Assembly: GCF_016919445.1 (NCBI RefSeq)
Contig: NZ_CP070356.1
Span: forward strand, 2,450,001 to 2,514,000
Length of the DNA stretch: 64,000 nt
Source of the DNA: Pseudomonas sp. PDNC002
GTDB lineage: Bacteria; Pseudomonadota; Gammaproteobacteria; Pseudomonadales; Pseudomonadaceae
Direction: 5' to 3'
Shown here piece after piece: positions 19,036 to 27,286 of this stretch. Every line of letters starts with the position of its first letter. Within the stretch, counting starts at the first letter, position 1. The notes beneath the pieces are model-generated. The model was not told the origin of the DNA, searched no databases, and worked only from the letters and a program-made list of their open reading frames with translations. Position numbers and translations under genes: made by a program.

Positions 19036-19686
19036 ATGGAAAAAGTCAGAGTGGCACTAGCGGACGACCATCCCATCGTCCTGATGGGCGTTCGCGAGGT
19101 GATCGAACGGGATGATCGCTTCGAGGTGATTGGCGAGGCGCACAACTCCAGCGAGCTGGTGGCTCTCTACCGCGAGCAGCAACCTGCCATCGTCATCACC
19201 GACTACAACATGCCGGGCGACCAGACCTACGGCGATGGCATCAAGCTGATCGAGTACCTGCTGCGCAACTTCCCCGACACGCGCATCCTGATCCTCACCA
19301 TGCTGTCCAACCCGCTGATTCTCTCCAGCCTGTACGACCTGGGCGTGTCGGGGGTGATCCTGAAGAACGGCGACCTGGACGAGATCCTGGTGGCGCTCAA
19401 GGCGCTGTCCCAGGATCGCATCTACCGGGGCCCGGGCATGCAGTCCAGCAGCAGCGTGCTGGCCAGCGGGGACGACGTGGAGGGACGCATCGCCAGTCTG
19501 TCGGTGAAGGAATACGAAGTGCTGCGCCACTTCATCTCCGGGATGAGCGTGCGCGACATTGCCCTGCTGCTGAACCGCAGCGTGAAGACGGTGAGTGCGC
19601 AGAAGATCTCCGCCATGCGCAAGCTGGACGTGGAGACCGACCAGGCGCTGCTGACGTTCTGCGTGATGGCGAATCTGTTCCAGTAA
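19036..19686 (+). CDS. NarL/FixJ-type response regulator, RcsB/RocA-like
   Basis: A 216-aa DNA-binding response regulator. The N-terminal receiver has the acidic pair Asp10-Asp11 ('LADDHPI'), acceptor Asp56 in 'VITDYNMPG' and the conserved Lys in 'GVILKNGDL'. The C-terminal LuxR-type HTH runs from about residue 150 ('LSVKEYEVLRHFISGMS', 'IALLLNRSVKTVSAQKISAM'). Homologues (RcsB, RocA1, BvgA) activate fimbrial and adhesin promoters. It is the last of four co-oriented regulatory genes and its 3' end faces the 3' end of fimbrial cluster CUP-1, whose promoter about 6.5 kb away is the likely target. Confidence 0.88.
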   Translation: MEKVRVALADDHPIVLMGVREVIERDDRFEVIGEAHNSSELVALYREQQPAIVITDYNMPGDQTYGDGIKLIEYLLRNFPDTRILILTMLSNPLILSSLYDLGVSGVILKNGDLDEILVALKALSQDRIYRGPGMQSSSSVLASGDDVEGRIASLSVKEYEVLRHFISGMSVRDIALLLNRSVKTVSAQKISAMRKLDVETDQALLTFCVMANLFQ

Positions 19687-19804
19687 GCCCGGCGCCGACC
19701 TTTTGCAGTAACCGGCCATGTCCGCGGTCCTGCTGGCCGGCTGCGCTGCTTCCCCTTGCGTAGTAGCAACTTGTCTTTCCCGGTTAGCCCGTGCTGATGC
19801 ATCT

Positions 19805-19919
19805 CCCTCACCCCAGCCCTCTCCCTGGGGAGAGGGAGCCGCCCGAGCCGGCTGACGCGATGGTTTCATCCTGTACCAGACGGTCCCCTCTCCCCCTGGG
19901 AGAGGATTAGGGTGAGGGG
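19805..19919. repeat. 115-bp intergenic repeat, copy A (inverted relative to copy at 31.1 kb)
   Basis: A MITE-like or structured intergenic repeat. It begins 'ccctcaccccagccctctcc' and ends with the near-inverse 'ggagaggattagggtgaggg', so its two ends can pair. The reverse complement of 31092-31200 matches along the length, including the interior 'gccggctgacgc' and 'atcctg' blocks. It has no coding capacity. Confidence 0.7.
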
Positions 19920-19931
19920 CTATTGATCTTT

Positions 19932-20003
19932 GTAGGAGCGGACCTTGTCCGCGATGGCTTCCGGCGTGCTGCCGACCCGATCGCGGACGGAGTCCGCTCC
20001 TAC
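19932..20003. repeat. REP-type inverted pair
   Basis: Two imperfect 24-base arms, 19932-19955 (starting 'gtaggagcggaccttgtccg') and 19980-20003 (its near reverse complement), flank a short spacer. This is the paired-REP arrangement common in Pseudomonas intergenic DNA. The arm sequence differs from the REPs at 28.7 and 37.3 kb, so it belongs to another subfamily. Confidence 0.7.
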
Positions 20004-20016
20004 GGTGAGTGGGGGC

Positions 20017-20736
20017 TCAGCGCAGCGGCGTGTTGCCCTGCTGGCTATTCCCGCCATCGTCGATCCACAGGTAACGCACCTCTCCAGCGTTCGTCGGCAA
20101 GCCTTGCGGGGGTGACAACGTGCGCTGCGAGAACGGCGGCAGCAGTTCGGCGGGCAGCGGCGACCCCGTGTTGCCCTGGCGTACTTCGGCACCGGCCAGG
20201 GTGATGAAGTAGGCGGTGGGATTCTCGACCTGCACCGCATTACCGATCTTTCGGAAGACCAGCTGGCGTGGCGCCTCCTCCGCGTCTTTTACCAGCGAGC
20301 GCGGCCGATAGATGATCTTCATCTGGGTGCGCAGGGTGACGGTCAGGCGCGACTGCCCTTCGGCAAGCGGCTCGTTGGATTGCGGTGGAATCTCGTAGAG
20401 GTTGAGCCAGTACAGCGACTCGCGGTCCGCGGGGAGTTTTTCCCCGGTATGGAGCAGGCGCAGGCTGCGCTGCTGGCCGGGGTTCAGGCGGAAGACCGGG
20501 GGCAGCGGCATGATCGGCGCCTGGGCGGTCTGCGGTGCGCTGTCGAGGTCACCGTCGTCGATCCAGGTCTGCACGATGACCGGGTAGCTGTTCTGGTTCA
20601 CCAGGGCCAGCGAGGCCTCGCGCTTGCCTTCCTCGAAGATCACCCGCGTGCGTTCGGCGGTGACGCCGGCATGGGCATTGGCGCCCAGCAGCACGGCGAG
20701 GCCGAGCAGGGCGCCGCGCAGGCGGTTACTGAACAC
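20017..20736 (-). CDS. CUP-1 second periplasmic chaperone (CupA5/CupD5-like)
   Basis: A 239-aa PapD-type chaperone with a signal peptide ending around 'GANAHA' (residue 23). The mature N-terminus 'GVTAERTRVIFEEGKREASL' has the G1 strand pattern, 'YPVIVQTWIDDG' the usual domain-1 strand, and 'LPADRESLYWLNLYEIPP' the conserved chaperone motif with the Arg-Glu pair. Such proteins donate a strand to fimbrial subunits in the periplasm. It overlaps the adhesin gene by 11 bases and is the last gene of the cluster, consistent with a chaperone dedicated to the tip adhesin. Confidence 0.9.
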   Translation of the reverse strand: MFSNRLRGALLGLAVLLGANAHAGVTAERTRVIFEEGKREASLALVNQNSYPVIVQTWIDDGDLDSAPQTAQAPIMPLPPVFRLNPGQQRSLRLLHTGEKLPADRESLYWLNLYEIPPQSNEPLAEGQSRLTVTLRTQMKIIYRPRSLVKDAEEAPRQLVFRKIGNAVQVENPTAYFITLAGAEVRQGNTGSPLPAELLPPFSQRTLSPPQGLPTNAGEVRYLWIDDGGNSQQGNTPLR

Positions 20737-22078
20737 GGATCACCACCTGCGCGGTCGCCTCGACGCGGCCGGCGGTGACCGTCGGCATGGCGCCCAGGCT
20801 GAGCTTTTCCAGCCGTGCGCGGAAGGTTTCGCTGTACTGGGTAATGCCGCTCACCGTACCGGTGTTGTTCGAGGCGCTGCCGATCACCGGGTACCAGCCA
20901 CGCGCTTCGGCGTTGCTGCCGTTGGCGGAGTCCTCGTTGGCCAGCAGGTTCATCGCGCTGCCGTTGCGCAGCAGGCGGATGCCCACGCCCTTGGCCATGC
21001 CGGGTTGGCCATAGCGGTCGGAAACCAGGTAGGACAGCCCGCCGTTGGCATTGACCAGCCCGAGCCCGGAGGAAGCCGCCAACGCCCCGGCGGAGACCTT
21101 GATGCCCAGCGCCGTGCCGTTGGCGGCGGTGCTGTTGATCACGCCGGTCTGGCACTTGAAATCGACCTGGAAGGGCATCTCGCGGTTGGCTCCCGAGTTG
21201 ATTTCGCCGATGGAGATCGACGGGAAGACCACATGCGGCGTGACGTTGGTGACGGCGCAGGTCGGATAGCGCTTGAGCGTCACATCACCATACAGACCGA
21301 TGGCGCCCGGCCAGTTGTAGTGCCAGCCGCTGTAGTTGCCGTAGTGCGTCTGGCCGACGTTGGGGTAGGCCAGGCCTGGCCCCTTGATGGCGATGTAGCC
21401 GGCGGGCTGGGTATAGAGGTACGCCTGGGAGGCGATGGTTGCCGAGTAGTAGCGGGTGCTTTCCAGCGGTGCGCGGAACAGTTCGGCGCGCACGGCACTG
21501 AGGTTTTTCGCCTTGACCAGTTGGTAGCCGCGCGAGTCGATGTCCAGCCCGCTGAGCTGGCGTTCGCGCCAGACATCGGTGAAGTACTGGCCGGTTTCGA
21601 CGTGGGTCAGGCGCAGCAGCACATTGGGCCACGCCGTACGGTAGGCCGACTGCAGGCCGATGGAGTTGCCCACGCTGTCGCCACCGTTGTACCAGCCGCT
21701 GTAGAGGTCATCGGCGTTGGAGGAAAACATCTCGTACACCGCATCGCCCGGCGCGCAGCGGAAGAACACGCGCTCGGCGTCGTAGCCGGCGGAATTGCCG
21801 TACTGGGTGATGGGGGATACGGCGCTGGCAATCAGGGTGCCGTCGGGCTGGAAACTGGCATCGCTGACGTTGATCACGCTGGGCAGGCCAAGGGAGCCAT
21901 TGCAGGTATCGCAGGCGCCATCGCCCGGCCAGGCGCCGGCGACGCCCTCGCCGGGGCGGATCTGGTAGTTCAGCGTGGTGGTTGCCGTGCCCACGCCGGT
22001 GACTTTGTAACAGGTGGCCCAGGCCGTCGGCGCAAGCAGCAGGGCGAGCAGCGGCAGGCTGCGCAGGATGGGGTTCAT
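20726..22078 (-). CDS. CUP-1 tip adhesin (CupA4/CupD4-like)
   Basis: A 450-aa secreted fimbrial protein. The signal peptide 'MNPILRSLPLLALLLAPTAWA' is followed by 'TCYKVTG' and a large N-terminal lectin-like region of about 300 residues. The C-terminal pilin-like domain begins about 'YPTCAVTNVTPHVVFPSI' and ends 'GRVEATAQVVIRVQ', the donor-strand-accepting form with no free N-terminal extension. This two-domain build is typical of chaperone-usher tip adhesins; the receptor is unknown. The start overlaps the usher stop (ATGA), which decides it over upstream ATGs. Confidence 0.85.
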   Translation of the reverse strand: MNPILRSLPLLALLLAPTAWATCYKVTGVGTATTTLNYQIRPGEGVAGAWPGDGACDTCNGSLGLPSVINVSDASFQPDGTLIASAVSPITQYGNSAGYDAERVFFRCAPGDAVYEMFSSNADDLYSGWYNGGDSVGNSIGLQSAYRTAWPNVLLRLTHVETGQYFTDVWRERQLSGLDIDSRGYQLVKAKNLSAVRAELFRAPLESTRYYSATIASQAYLYTQPAGYIAIKGPGLAYPNVGQTHYGNYSGWHYNWPGAIGLYGDVTLKRYPTCAVTNVTPHVVFPSISIGEINSGANREMPFQVDFKCQTGVINSTAANGTALGIKVSAGALAASSGLGLVNANGGLSYLVSDRYGQPGMAKGVGIRLLRNGSAMNLLANEDSANGSNAEARGWYPVIGSASNNTGTVSGITQYSETFRARLEKLSLGAMPTVTAGRVEATAQVVIRVQ

Positions 22079-24666
22079 GAAGCCTCCGGTAGGCAGGTCG
22101 CTTGCAGGCGCACCAGCACCTGGTCGGGGTCGGCGCCCTTGAGGTCGTAGGGGAGCTGGCAACTGTCTTCGGCACGCTCGCCCCATTGCACGCGCAGCCG
22201 GCCTTTCTCGCCTTCGGCGCGGGCATAGACCTGCCCGCCCTGGCCGACCATGCCGATGTTCACGCCGTTGCCGTCGAGCACGTCGGCGCCCAGCGGCAGT
22301 GGCTGGCCATCGGGCAGCTTCGCCTGGATCAGCAGCGGGTGGCCGGTGAGGGTCTTGAACTCGACCTTCACGGCGGCACCGGCGTAGGGCGCGACCTTGC
22401 GTTCGGTTTCCACCAGCTCGGCGTTCTCGTCGATGCCTTGCGGGTCGAGGCTGATGGGGTTGTAGCGGTAGGGCGAGAGCGACGGCACCACGGCGTAGCC
22501 GCTACTGTTCACCCGCGCGCCCTGGCCGCCGCGTACACCCGCGCCGCTGGCGCCCTTGGCTTCCACCAGGGCGAAGGTATCGCCGACGTAGGGACCCAGG
22601 GTCAGGCCGCCGCTGTGTAGCACCGCCGCGCCGCGCAGGCCGCCGTTGACCTGGCGGTAGCTGGAGCTTTCGGCGTAACCGGCGTTGAGCGTGGCGACCG
22701 AGGTCTGCTTCTGCAGGCTGCCGTTGAAATCGGTGCCCTGGCCTTCGCTGTCGCGCCCGGCGGAAAGCGAATAGCTCAGGGTGCGGTCCGCGCCCAGGGT
22801 GCCGTTGAGGCCGGTCTGGTAGGTGCTGCCGCTGCTGTCGCCGGAGCGCCGCGAGGCCATGGCGTTGAGGTTCGGCGCGCGGCTGGTGGAGCCCAGCGGC
22901 ATGGAAACGCTCAGGGTCAGGGTGTTGTTGCGGTTGCTGCCGTGCTGCAGGTTGTACTGCGGCGGCTGCGACGGGTCGTAGTCGTCATTCACGTCGCGGT
23001 ACCAGGTGGTCTGCTGGCGCGAGTAGGCGAGGTTGTAGCTGAGCTGGCGCCAGGTATTGGAGTAGCCGACCTGCAACTGGGTGTCGCGGCTCTTGCCGTC
23101 GTAGTAGTCGCTGGTGGAGCCGGACAGGTAGAGGTTCCCGTACTCGCCCAATCCCTGGTTGACCAGCAGGGTGAACTGGTTGCGCTGCTTGTAGCTGCTC
23201 GAGTCCCAGGTGTCGCCGTGGTCGCTGGCATCGCGTGCCGAGAGCGCATCGCCCAGGTCACGGTAGCCTTCGGTGGAGTAGCGATAGCCGGCCAGCGTCA
23301 GGGTGGTCTGGGTCGGCTGGAAGGTCCGGCTGTAGTTCAGGCCGACGCGCCAGCCCTGCTTGCGCTGGTTGTTCTCCACGGTGGCGCTGGAGAAGGTGGT
23401 GTTCATGCCGAAGGCGCCGTAGGGCGTGGCCAGCACGCCGCCGCCAAGCAGCGCCAGGTAGTCCTCGGCGACGCGCGTGCCGAGGTTCGCGGTGAGGGCG
23501 TTGGTCAGGCCGCGCTGGTAGGTCAGGTCACCGAACAGGTCATTGCCGTCGCCGTACTGGCGCGCCTGGCCGACCGTGGCGCTGTAGCGCGACAGGCCGG
23601 GGCGCATGGACTCGGGCACGGCGGAGAAGGGCACGGAGAAGCGCGAGACGCTGCCGTCGGCCTCGATCACCTGCACGTCCAGGTCGCCGTCGTAGGCGGT
23701 ACCGTAGAGGTCGTCGATGACGAAGGGGCCGGGCGCCACGGTGGTCTCGTGGATCTTCCGGCCGTTCTGGCTGATCACCACCCGCGCATTGGTGTTCGCG
23801 GTGCCGCGCACCTGGGGCGCGTACTGGCGTTGCGAGTCGGGCAGCATGCGATCGTCGGTGGCCAGGCGCACGCCGCGATAGCCCATGCTGCCGAACAGGT
23901 TGCCTTCGGTGTAGCTGTCGCCCAGGGTCAGTTCGCTGCGCAGGCCGGGCACGGCGCGCTGGGCGTAGGTGCGGATGCTGTTCCAGTCGCTGCGGGTGTT
24001 CCCGGCGTAGCTGGAGTAGGTGTAGTTGGACTGGTGGCGCAGGCGCCACAGGCCGAGATTCACGCCGCCATTCAGGCCGAGGTAGCCGTAGTCCGAATCA
24101 CCGCCACTGCCGGCGCCTTCGAAGCTCGAACGGTAGAGGTTGGCGTCGTAGTTGACGAAGCCCATGGTGCTGCCGGCATCCCACTCGTCGGGGCTCACGT
24201 AGCCGCGCGGCTTGATGTCGAGCAGTGCCTGGGGCACCGCGAGGTCGAGGCGCAGGCGTGCGGTGTCGAAATTCCAGGTCGAGGCGGGCAGCCGCTCGCT
24301 GAGCCAGTGGCAGATGCCCTGGTCATCCTTGCCGGCCAGCGGGTCGGGGCGCGCGCCCAGGCTCTGGCGCAGGAAGCGCTCGCTGAAGCAGGGTTCGGCG
24401 CGCTCGCCACGCTGGCGGAACTCCACCTCGGCGCGGGTGGCGTACTGGCCGTTGAGGTAGAGATCGACGTGGTAGGTGCCGGGGTCCACCTGGTCGGCGC
24501 GGTTGAAGCGCTCCAGGCTGCCGCCGGCCAGGCCCGAGCCCATCAGCAGGTTGTCGTCGAAGCGGTAGTCCGCATCGCCCTGGGCAAGGCCCGCGACCAC
24601 CATGGCGAGGGTTCCGAGGGTGAAGGGCAGCAGCGCTCCACGGTAGGGATCAACGCGGCAGATCAT
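22075..24666 (-). CDS. CUP-1 outer-membrane usher (CupA3/CupD3-like)
   Basis: An 863-aa PapC/FimD-family usher, the outer-membrane pore that polymerises and exports subunits. The N-terminal periplasmic domain starts after the signal peptide with 'YRFDDNLLMGSGL' and 'VDPGTYHVDLYLNGQY'. The barrel and plug region has 'GYRGVRLATDDRMLPD' and 'IHETTVAPGPFVIDDL', and the C-terminal domains contain 'GGQGARVNSSGYAVVPSL'. Length is as expected for ushers. Its start overlaps the chaperone gene by 17 bases and its stop overlaps the adhesin gene, so the whole block is translationally coupled. It is about the same length as, and closely similar to, the CUP-2 usher at 56751. Confidence 0.95.
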   Translation of the reverse strand: MICRVDPYRGALLPFTLGTLAMVVAGLAQGDADYRFDDNLLMGSGLAGGSLERFNRADQVDPGTYHVDLYLNGQYATRAEVEFRQRGERAEPCFSERFLRQSLGARPDPLAGKDDQGICHWLSERLPASTWNFDTARLRLDLAVPQALLDIKPRGYVSPDEWDAGSTMGFVNYDANLYRSSFEGAGSGGDSDYGYLGLNGGVNLGLWRLRHQSNYTYSSYAGNTRSDWNSIRTYAQRAVPGLRSELTLGDSYTEGNLFGSMGYRGVRLATDDRMLPDSQRQYAPQVRGTANTNARVVISQNGRKIHETTVAPGPFVIDDLYGTAYDGDLDVQVIEADGSVSRFSVPFSAVPESMRPGLSRYSATVGQARQYGDGNDLFGDLTYQRGLTNALTANLGTRVAEDYLALLGGGVLATPYGAFGMNTTFSSATVENNQRKQGWRVGLNYSRTFQPTQTTLTLAGYRYSTEGYRDLGDALSARDASDHGDTWDSSSYKQRNQFTLLVNQGLGEYGNLYLSGSTSDYYDGKSRDTQLQVGYSNTWRQLSYNLAYSRQQTTWYRDVNDDYDPSQPPQYNLQHGSNRNNTLTLSVSMPLGSTSRAPNLNAMASRRSGDSSGSTYQTGLNGTLGADRTLSYSLSAGRDSEGQGTDFNGSLQKQTSVATLNAGYAESSSYRQVNGGLRGAAVLHSGGLTLGPYVGDTFALVEAKGASGAGVRGGQGARVNSSGYAVVPSLSPYRYNPISLDPQGIDENAELVETERKVAPYAGAAVKVEFKTLTGHPLLIQAKLPDGQPLPLGADVLDGNGVNIGMVGQGGQVYARAEGEKGRLRVQWGERAEDSCQLPYDLKGADPDQVLVRLQATCLPEAS

Positions 24667-25393
24667 GGCGAAGTTCCACTCTTGCGCCGTAGTCGTTGAT
24701 CAGCAGGGCGGACAATCGCGGTGTGCCGGCCGGCAGTGTCGAAGGCTTTTCCGCCTGCCATTGCGCCTGGCTCATCGGTGCGACCATGCCTGGCTGCAGC
24801 TTCCACTGGTGCTCGCCGACGCTGAGCGTCGCGCTGCCGAAGGAGGCGTGGAAGCCGGTGGGGTTCTCCACTTTCACACGCCAGCCGCTGCCAGTCTGAA
24901 CCAGGGAGAAACGCAGCTTCTCGGGCAGTTGGTCCGGGCTGCCGGCGATGCTGGCCGGGCGATAGAACAGCTTCAGGCGGTTGCGCAGCATCAGCAGCAT
25001 CTGGTTCTGGTCGGCCTTGGCGGCGTTGCGCGGTGGAATCTGCAGCACGTTGAGGTGGAACAGCGATTCGCGGTCCTGCGGCAGGCCGGAACCGGTGTAG
25101 ATGATCCGCAGGGTCTGGCCGCTGCCGGGCGCCATGCGCGATACCGCCGGGTTGACGAGGAACGGTGCCTTGGCGGTGTCCGGCGTCGAGGCGGGATCGT
25201 CGACGTCGATCCAGGCCTGGATGACGTTGGGGAATCCGTCCTTGTTGGTCATCTGCACGGTCTTTTCCCGTGCATCGCCGGGGTAGATCACGCGAGTGCC
25301 GGTGATCACCACGCTGGCCTGGGCCAGGGAGGCGGTGACGGATGCCAACAGGGCGAGCGCGAGCGTCGCCGCGCGAAGTGGGAGGGCATTCAT
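24650..25393 (-). CDS. CUP-1 first periplasmic chaperone (CupA2/CupD2-like)
   Basis: A 247-aa PapD-type chaperone. The signal peptide ends about 'ASLAQA' and the mature chain starts 'SVVITGTRVIYPGDAREK'. The domain-1 motif 'FPNVIQAWIDVDDP', the 'LPQDRESLFHLNVLQIPPR' block and 'VENPTGFHASF' in domain 2 fit the family. The ATG at 25393 is preferred because the signal peptide starts there; the frame continues upstream through the hairpin region without similarity. It should serve the major pilin and deliver it to the usher. Its stop overlaps the usher start. Confidence 0.92.
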   Translation of the reverse strand: MNALPLRAATLALALLASVTASLAQASVVITGTRVIYPGDAREKTVQMTNKDGFPNVIQAWIDVDDPASTPDTAKAPFLVNPAVSRMAPGSGQTLRIIYTGSGLPQDRESLFHLNVLQIPPRNAAKADQNQMLLMLRNRLKLFYRPASIAGSPDQLPEKLRFSLVQTGSGWRVKVENPTGFHASFGSATLSVGEHQWKLQPGMVAPMSQAQWQAEKPSTLPAGTPRLSALLINDYGARVELRHDLPR

Positions 25394-25474
25394 CCTGTTC
25401 ACCTTTGTGGCCGGGCTGCTCGGGACTGGTCGCTGGGCGGTTGTCCCTGAGCGGGGCGGCGTAATGTGGGGAGT

Positions 25475-25497
25475 GCGGCACCGGGGGGCGGTGCCGC
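25475..25497 (-). terminator. Stem-loop between CUP-1 major pilin and chaperone (attenuator-like)
   Basis: A perfect 9-bp GC stem (25475-25483 with 25489-25497) and a 5-base loop lie just after the pilin stop and about 80 bases before the chaperone start. There is no T-tract, so it is more likely a processing or mRNA-stability element, or a partial attenuator, that gives more pilin than usher. A stem-loop occupies the same position in CUP-2. Confidence 0.55.
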
Positions 25498-25503
25498 GGG
25501 GTA

Positions 25504-26049
25504 TCACTCGTAACGCAGGGTGTAGGTCACCGAGCCGAGTACCGGCCCGGGGGTCACGGTGGTGGCTTCGGAGATGTACTGCACCGCGTAGTCGTAGCTG
25601 GCGCTGGTTTCACCATCGGCGAGGACGATGTCGCCGGCGGCCACGGCCGCGCCGCCCGCCAGGTTCACCGGGGCGCCGGCCGGACCGTCGAGCAGTTGCA
25701 GGGCCACGCCAGTGGCACCGCTGGAGGCAGTGTTGGTGAGGTTGCCCGAGGCGGTGGCGTTGGTCGCCTGGAACAGCGTGGTGAAGTGCTCGTCGGCCCC
25801 GCTGGGAGCGGCGCAACCGGTCAGTTGCAGGGTGAAGCTGGTTTCACCGGTGGTCTGGCCGACGGTACCGTTCAGGGCGCTGACCGGGACACTGTCGAGG
25901 ATTACGGTTGGATCGGTGTTGCCATCGACCACGGCCGAACAGGTCTGGTCGGTGACTTCACCGCTGAAGTTGATGGTGTTGGCGGCGAAGGCAAGGCCCG
26001 GCACAGCAAAAGCGGCTGCGACAGCCAGGGCGGTTGCGTGAAGTTTCAT
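25504..26049 (-). CDS. CUP-1 major fimbrial subunit (CupA1/CupD1-like pilin)
   Basis: A 181-aa type 1-like pilin. The signal peptide ends 'VPGLAFA', followed by 'ANTINFSGEVTDQTCSA', where Cys pairs with the later Cys in 'LTGCAAPSG' as in classical pilins. The chain ends in the alternating 'GSVTYTLRYE', the beta-strand recognised by the chaperone. An ATG 15 bases upstream (26064) is possible, but 'ggagctcaagaga' places the ribosome before the ATG at 26049. It is the first gene of the minus-strand cluster and shares its 5' region with the divergent ECF42 module. Confidence 0.92.
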   Translation of the reverse strand: MKLHATALAVAAAFAVPGLAFAANTINFSGEVTDQTCSAVVDGNTDPTVILDSVPVSALNGTVGQTTGETSFTLQLTGCAAPSGADEHFTTLFQATNATASGNLTNTASSGATGVALQLLDGPAGAPVNLAGGAAVAAGDIVLADGETSASYDYAVQYISEATTVTPGPVLGSVTYTLRYE

Positions 26050-26248
26050 TCTCTTGAGCTCCATGGTCAGGGTTTTTTCCCATGGCCATCTTCCCTTCGT
26101 AGCGTTCTGAACTCTCTGAGACGAATCTGAAAGCGCTGGAGCACGCCTGACAAGGCGCCTGACAGACGGCGCAGCCGCCGTGGCAGAGCCTTGCGCTGGT
26201 GTATCCGACGTGCACCGTCCGGCATCGCGCGAAAAAATTCTGCACGGC

Positions 26249-26276
26249 TGTCGAATCCTGCTCGCGCGCTTCGACT
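26249..26276 (+). promoter_or_regulatory. Putative ECF42-type promoter
   Basis: 'TGTCGA' at 26249-26254 and 'CGACT' at 26272-26276 are separated by 17 bases and sit about 40 bases upstream of the DGPF/YciI start. From memory of the ECF42 literature, that group recognises a TGTCGA -35 and a CGA-type -10, and typically drives DGPF operons. The match is visible; the assignment to the sigma factor encoded at 28938 is inference. Confidence 0.55.
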
Positions 26277-26314
26277 ATGAGGTAACTGCAAGCGCACTGT
26301 GCGGGGAGGCGACC

Positions 26315-26683
26315 ATGAAGTACCTCTGTCTGATCTATGTGGATGACCAGCGCCTGTCGAGCCTGTCCGAGCCGGAATACCGGCGCCTGATGGACGAGTG
26401 CTTCGCCAACGACGAGTACCAGCGCCGGGCTGGCCGGGTGTTGGCCTCCGAGGCGCTGGAAACGGTGGAAACCGCCACTACGCTGCGTCATGAGCCGGCG
26501 GGGCTGGCGATCACCGACGGCCCGTTCGCCGAGACCCGCGAGTACCTGGGCGGCTTCGTGCTGATCGACGCGCGTGACCTCAACGAGGCGCTGCAGATTG
26601 CGCAGCGAATTCCCAGTGGCCGCCTGGGCGCTGTGGAAGTCCGCCCGGTGCGCGACTGGGACCGTTACTTCGCCGGGCGCTGA
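26315..26683 (+). CDS. YciI/DGPF family protein
   Basis: A 122-aa YCII-related protein carrying the hallmark 'ITDGPFAETREYLGGF' (DGPF) motif in the middle and a ferredoxin-like beta-alpha-beta pattern ('MKYLCLIYVDD', 'GFVLIDARDLNEALQIA', 'GAVEVRPVRDW'). The biochemical role of DGPF proteins is unsettled. They are the usual partner genes of ECF42 sigma factors. The ATG at 26315 follows 'ggggaggcgacc' and is the natural start, although the frame is open 45 codons further upstream across the putative promoter. It is the first gene of a six-gene co-directional module. Confidence 0.88.
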   Translation: MKYLCLIYVDDQRLSSLSEPEYRRLMDECFANDEYQRRAGRVLASEALETVETATTLRHEPAGLAITDGPFAETREYLGGFVLIDARDLNEALQIAQRIPSGRLGAVEVRPVRDWDRYFAGR

Positions 26684-26723
26684 AGCCTGGTTTCATCAGT
26701 GATAGCGACATCAGGAGGATGTG

Positions 26724-27254
26724 ATGCTCAAGTGGATTGCGTTGGTGGTGGTACTGGCCGTGGTGGTGGTTCTGGTGCTGGCGGCGAATCGTCCCGGAAC
26801 CTTCCGGGTGGAGCGCACCATGCGCATCCAGGCGCCGCCGGAACGGGTGCAGGGCTATATCGAGGACTTCCACCTGTGGCGCCAATGGTCGCCCTACGAG
26901 AAGCTCGACCCGGACATGCAGCGCACCTATTCCGGCGCGGAGAAGGGCCGTGGCGCGGTGTATGCCTGGTCCGGCAACGGCAAGGCCGGCGCGGGGCGCA
27001 TGGAGATCGTCGAGAACGATCCGGGCAGCCGCGTGACCATCGCGCTGGACTTCCTCAAGCCGTTCAAAGCCAGCAACACCGCCGAATTCAGTCTGGTGCC
27101 GCGCGACGGCGGCACCGAGGTGACCTGGGCGATGTTCGGCCCGGTGCCCTTCGTGGCGAAGATCATGCACCTGTTCATCGATGTGGACCGCATGGTCGGC
27201 AAGGACTTCGAGGCTGGCCTGGCCAACCTCAAGGCGCTTGCCGAGCAAGGCTGA
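26724..27254 (+). CDS. SRPBCC family protein with N-terminal membrane anchor
   Basis: A 176-aa protein. A hydrophobic N-terminus (residues 3-22, rich in Val/Leu) is followed by an SRPBCC/polyketide-cyclase-like domain ('FRVERTMRIQAPPERVQGYI', 'WRQWSPYEKLDPDM', 'GTEVTWAMFGP', 'MVGKDFEAGLANL'). Such domains bind hydrophobic ligands; no ligand is known here. 'aggagg' five bases before the ATG at 26724 rules against the overlapping GTG three bases upstream. SRPBCC proteins frequently accompany DGPF and ECF genes. Confidence 0.82.
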   Translation: MLKWIALVVVLAVVVVLVLAANRPGTFRVERTMRIQAPPERVQGYIEDFHLWRQWSPYEKLDPDMQRTYSGAEKGRGAVYAWSGNGKAGAGRMEIVENDPGSRVTIALDFLKPFKASNTAEFSLVPRDGGTEVTWAMFGPVPFVAKIMHLFIDVDRMVGKDFEAGLANLKALAEQG

Positions 27255-27286
27255 TCCATCCCGCAGCCCACCCGTGGAGGTGAGCC

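Larger units (their letters stand above)
19687..20016. other. Gene-free convergent intergenic region with two repeat structures
   Basis: The 330 bases between the regulator stop and the CUP-1 chaperone stop encode no credible protein. They hold a 115-bp repeat (19805-19919) and a REP-type palindrome pair (19932-20003), each listed separately. Either could end transcripts arriving from both sides. No canonical stem-plus-T-tract terminator was seen. Confidence 0.7.

Noticed and set aside
22942-24699. A 585-codon plus-strand open frame opposite the CUP-1 usher
   Set aside because: It is an antisense shadow; the minus-strand usher has full family similarity, and this frame has only Gly/Val/Ala-rich low-complexity sequence.
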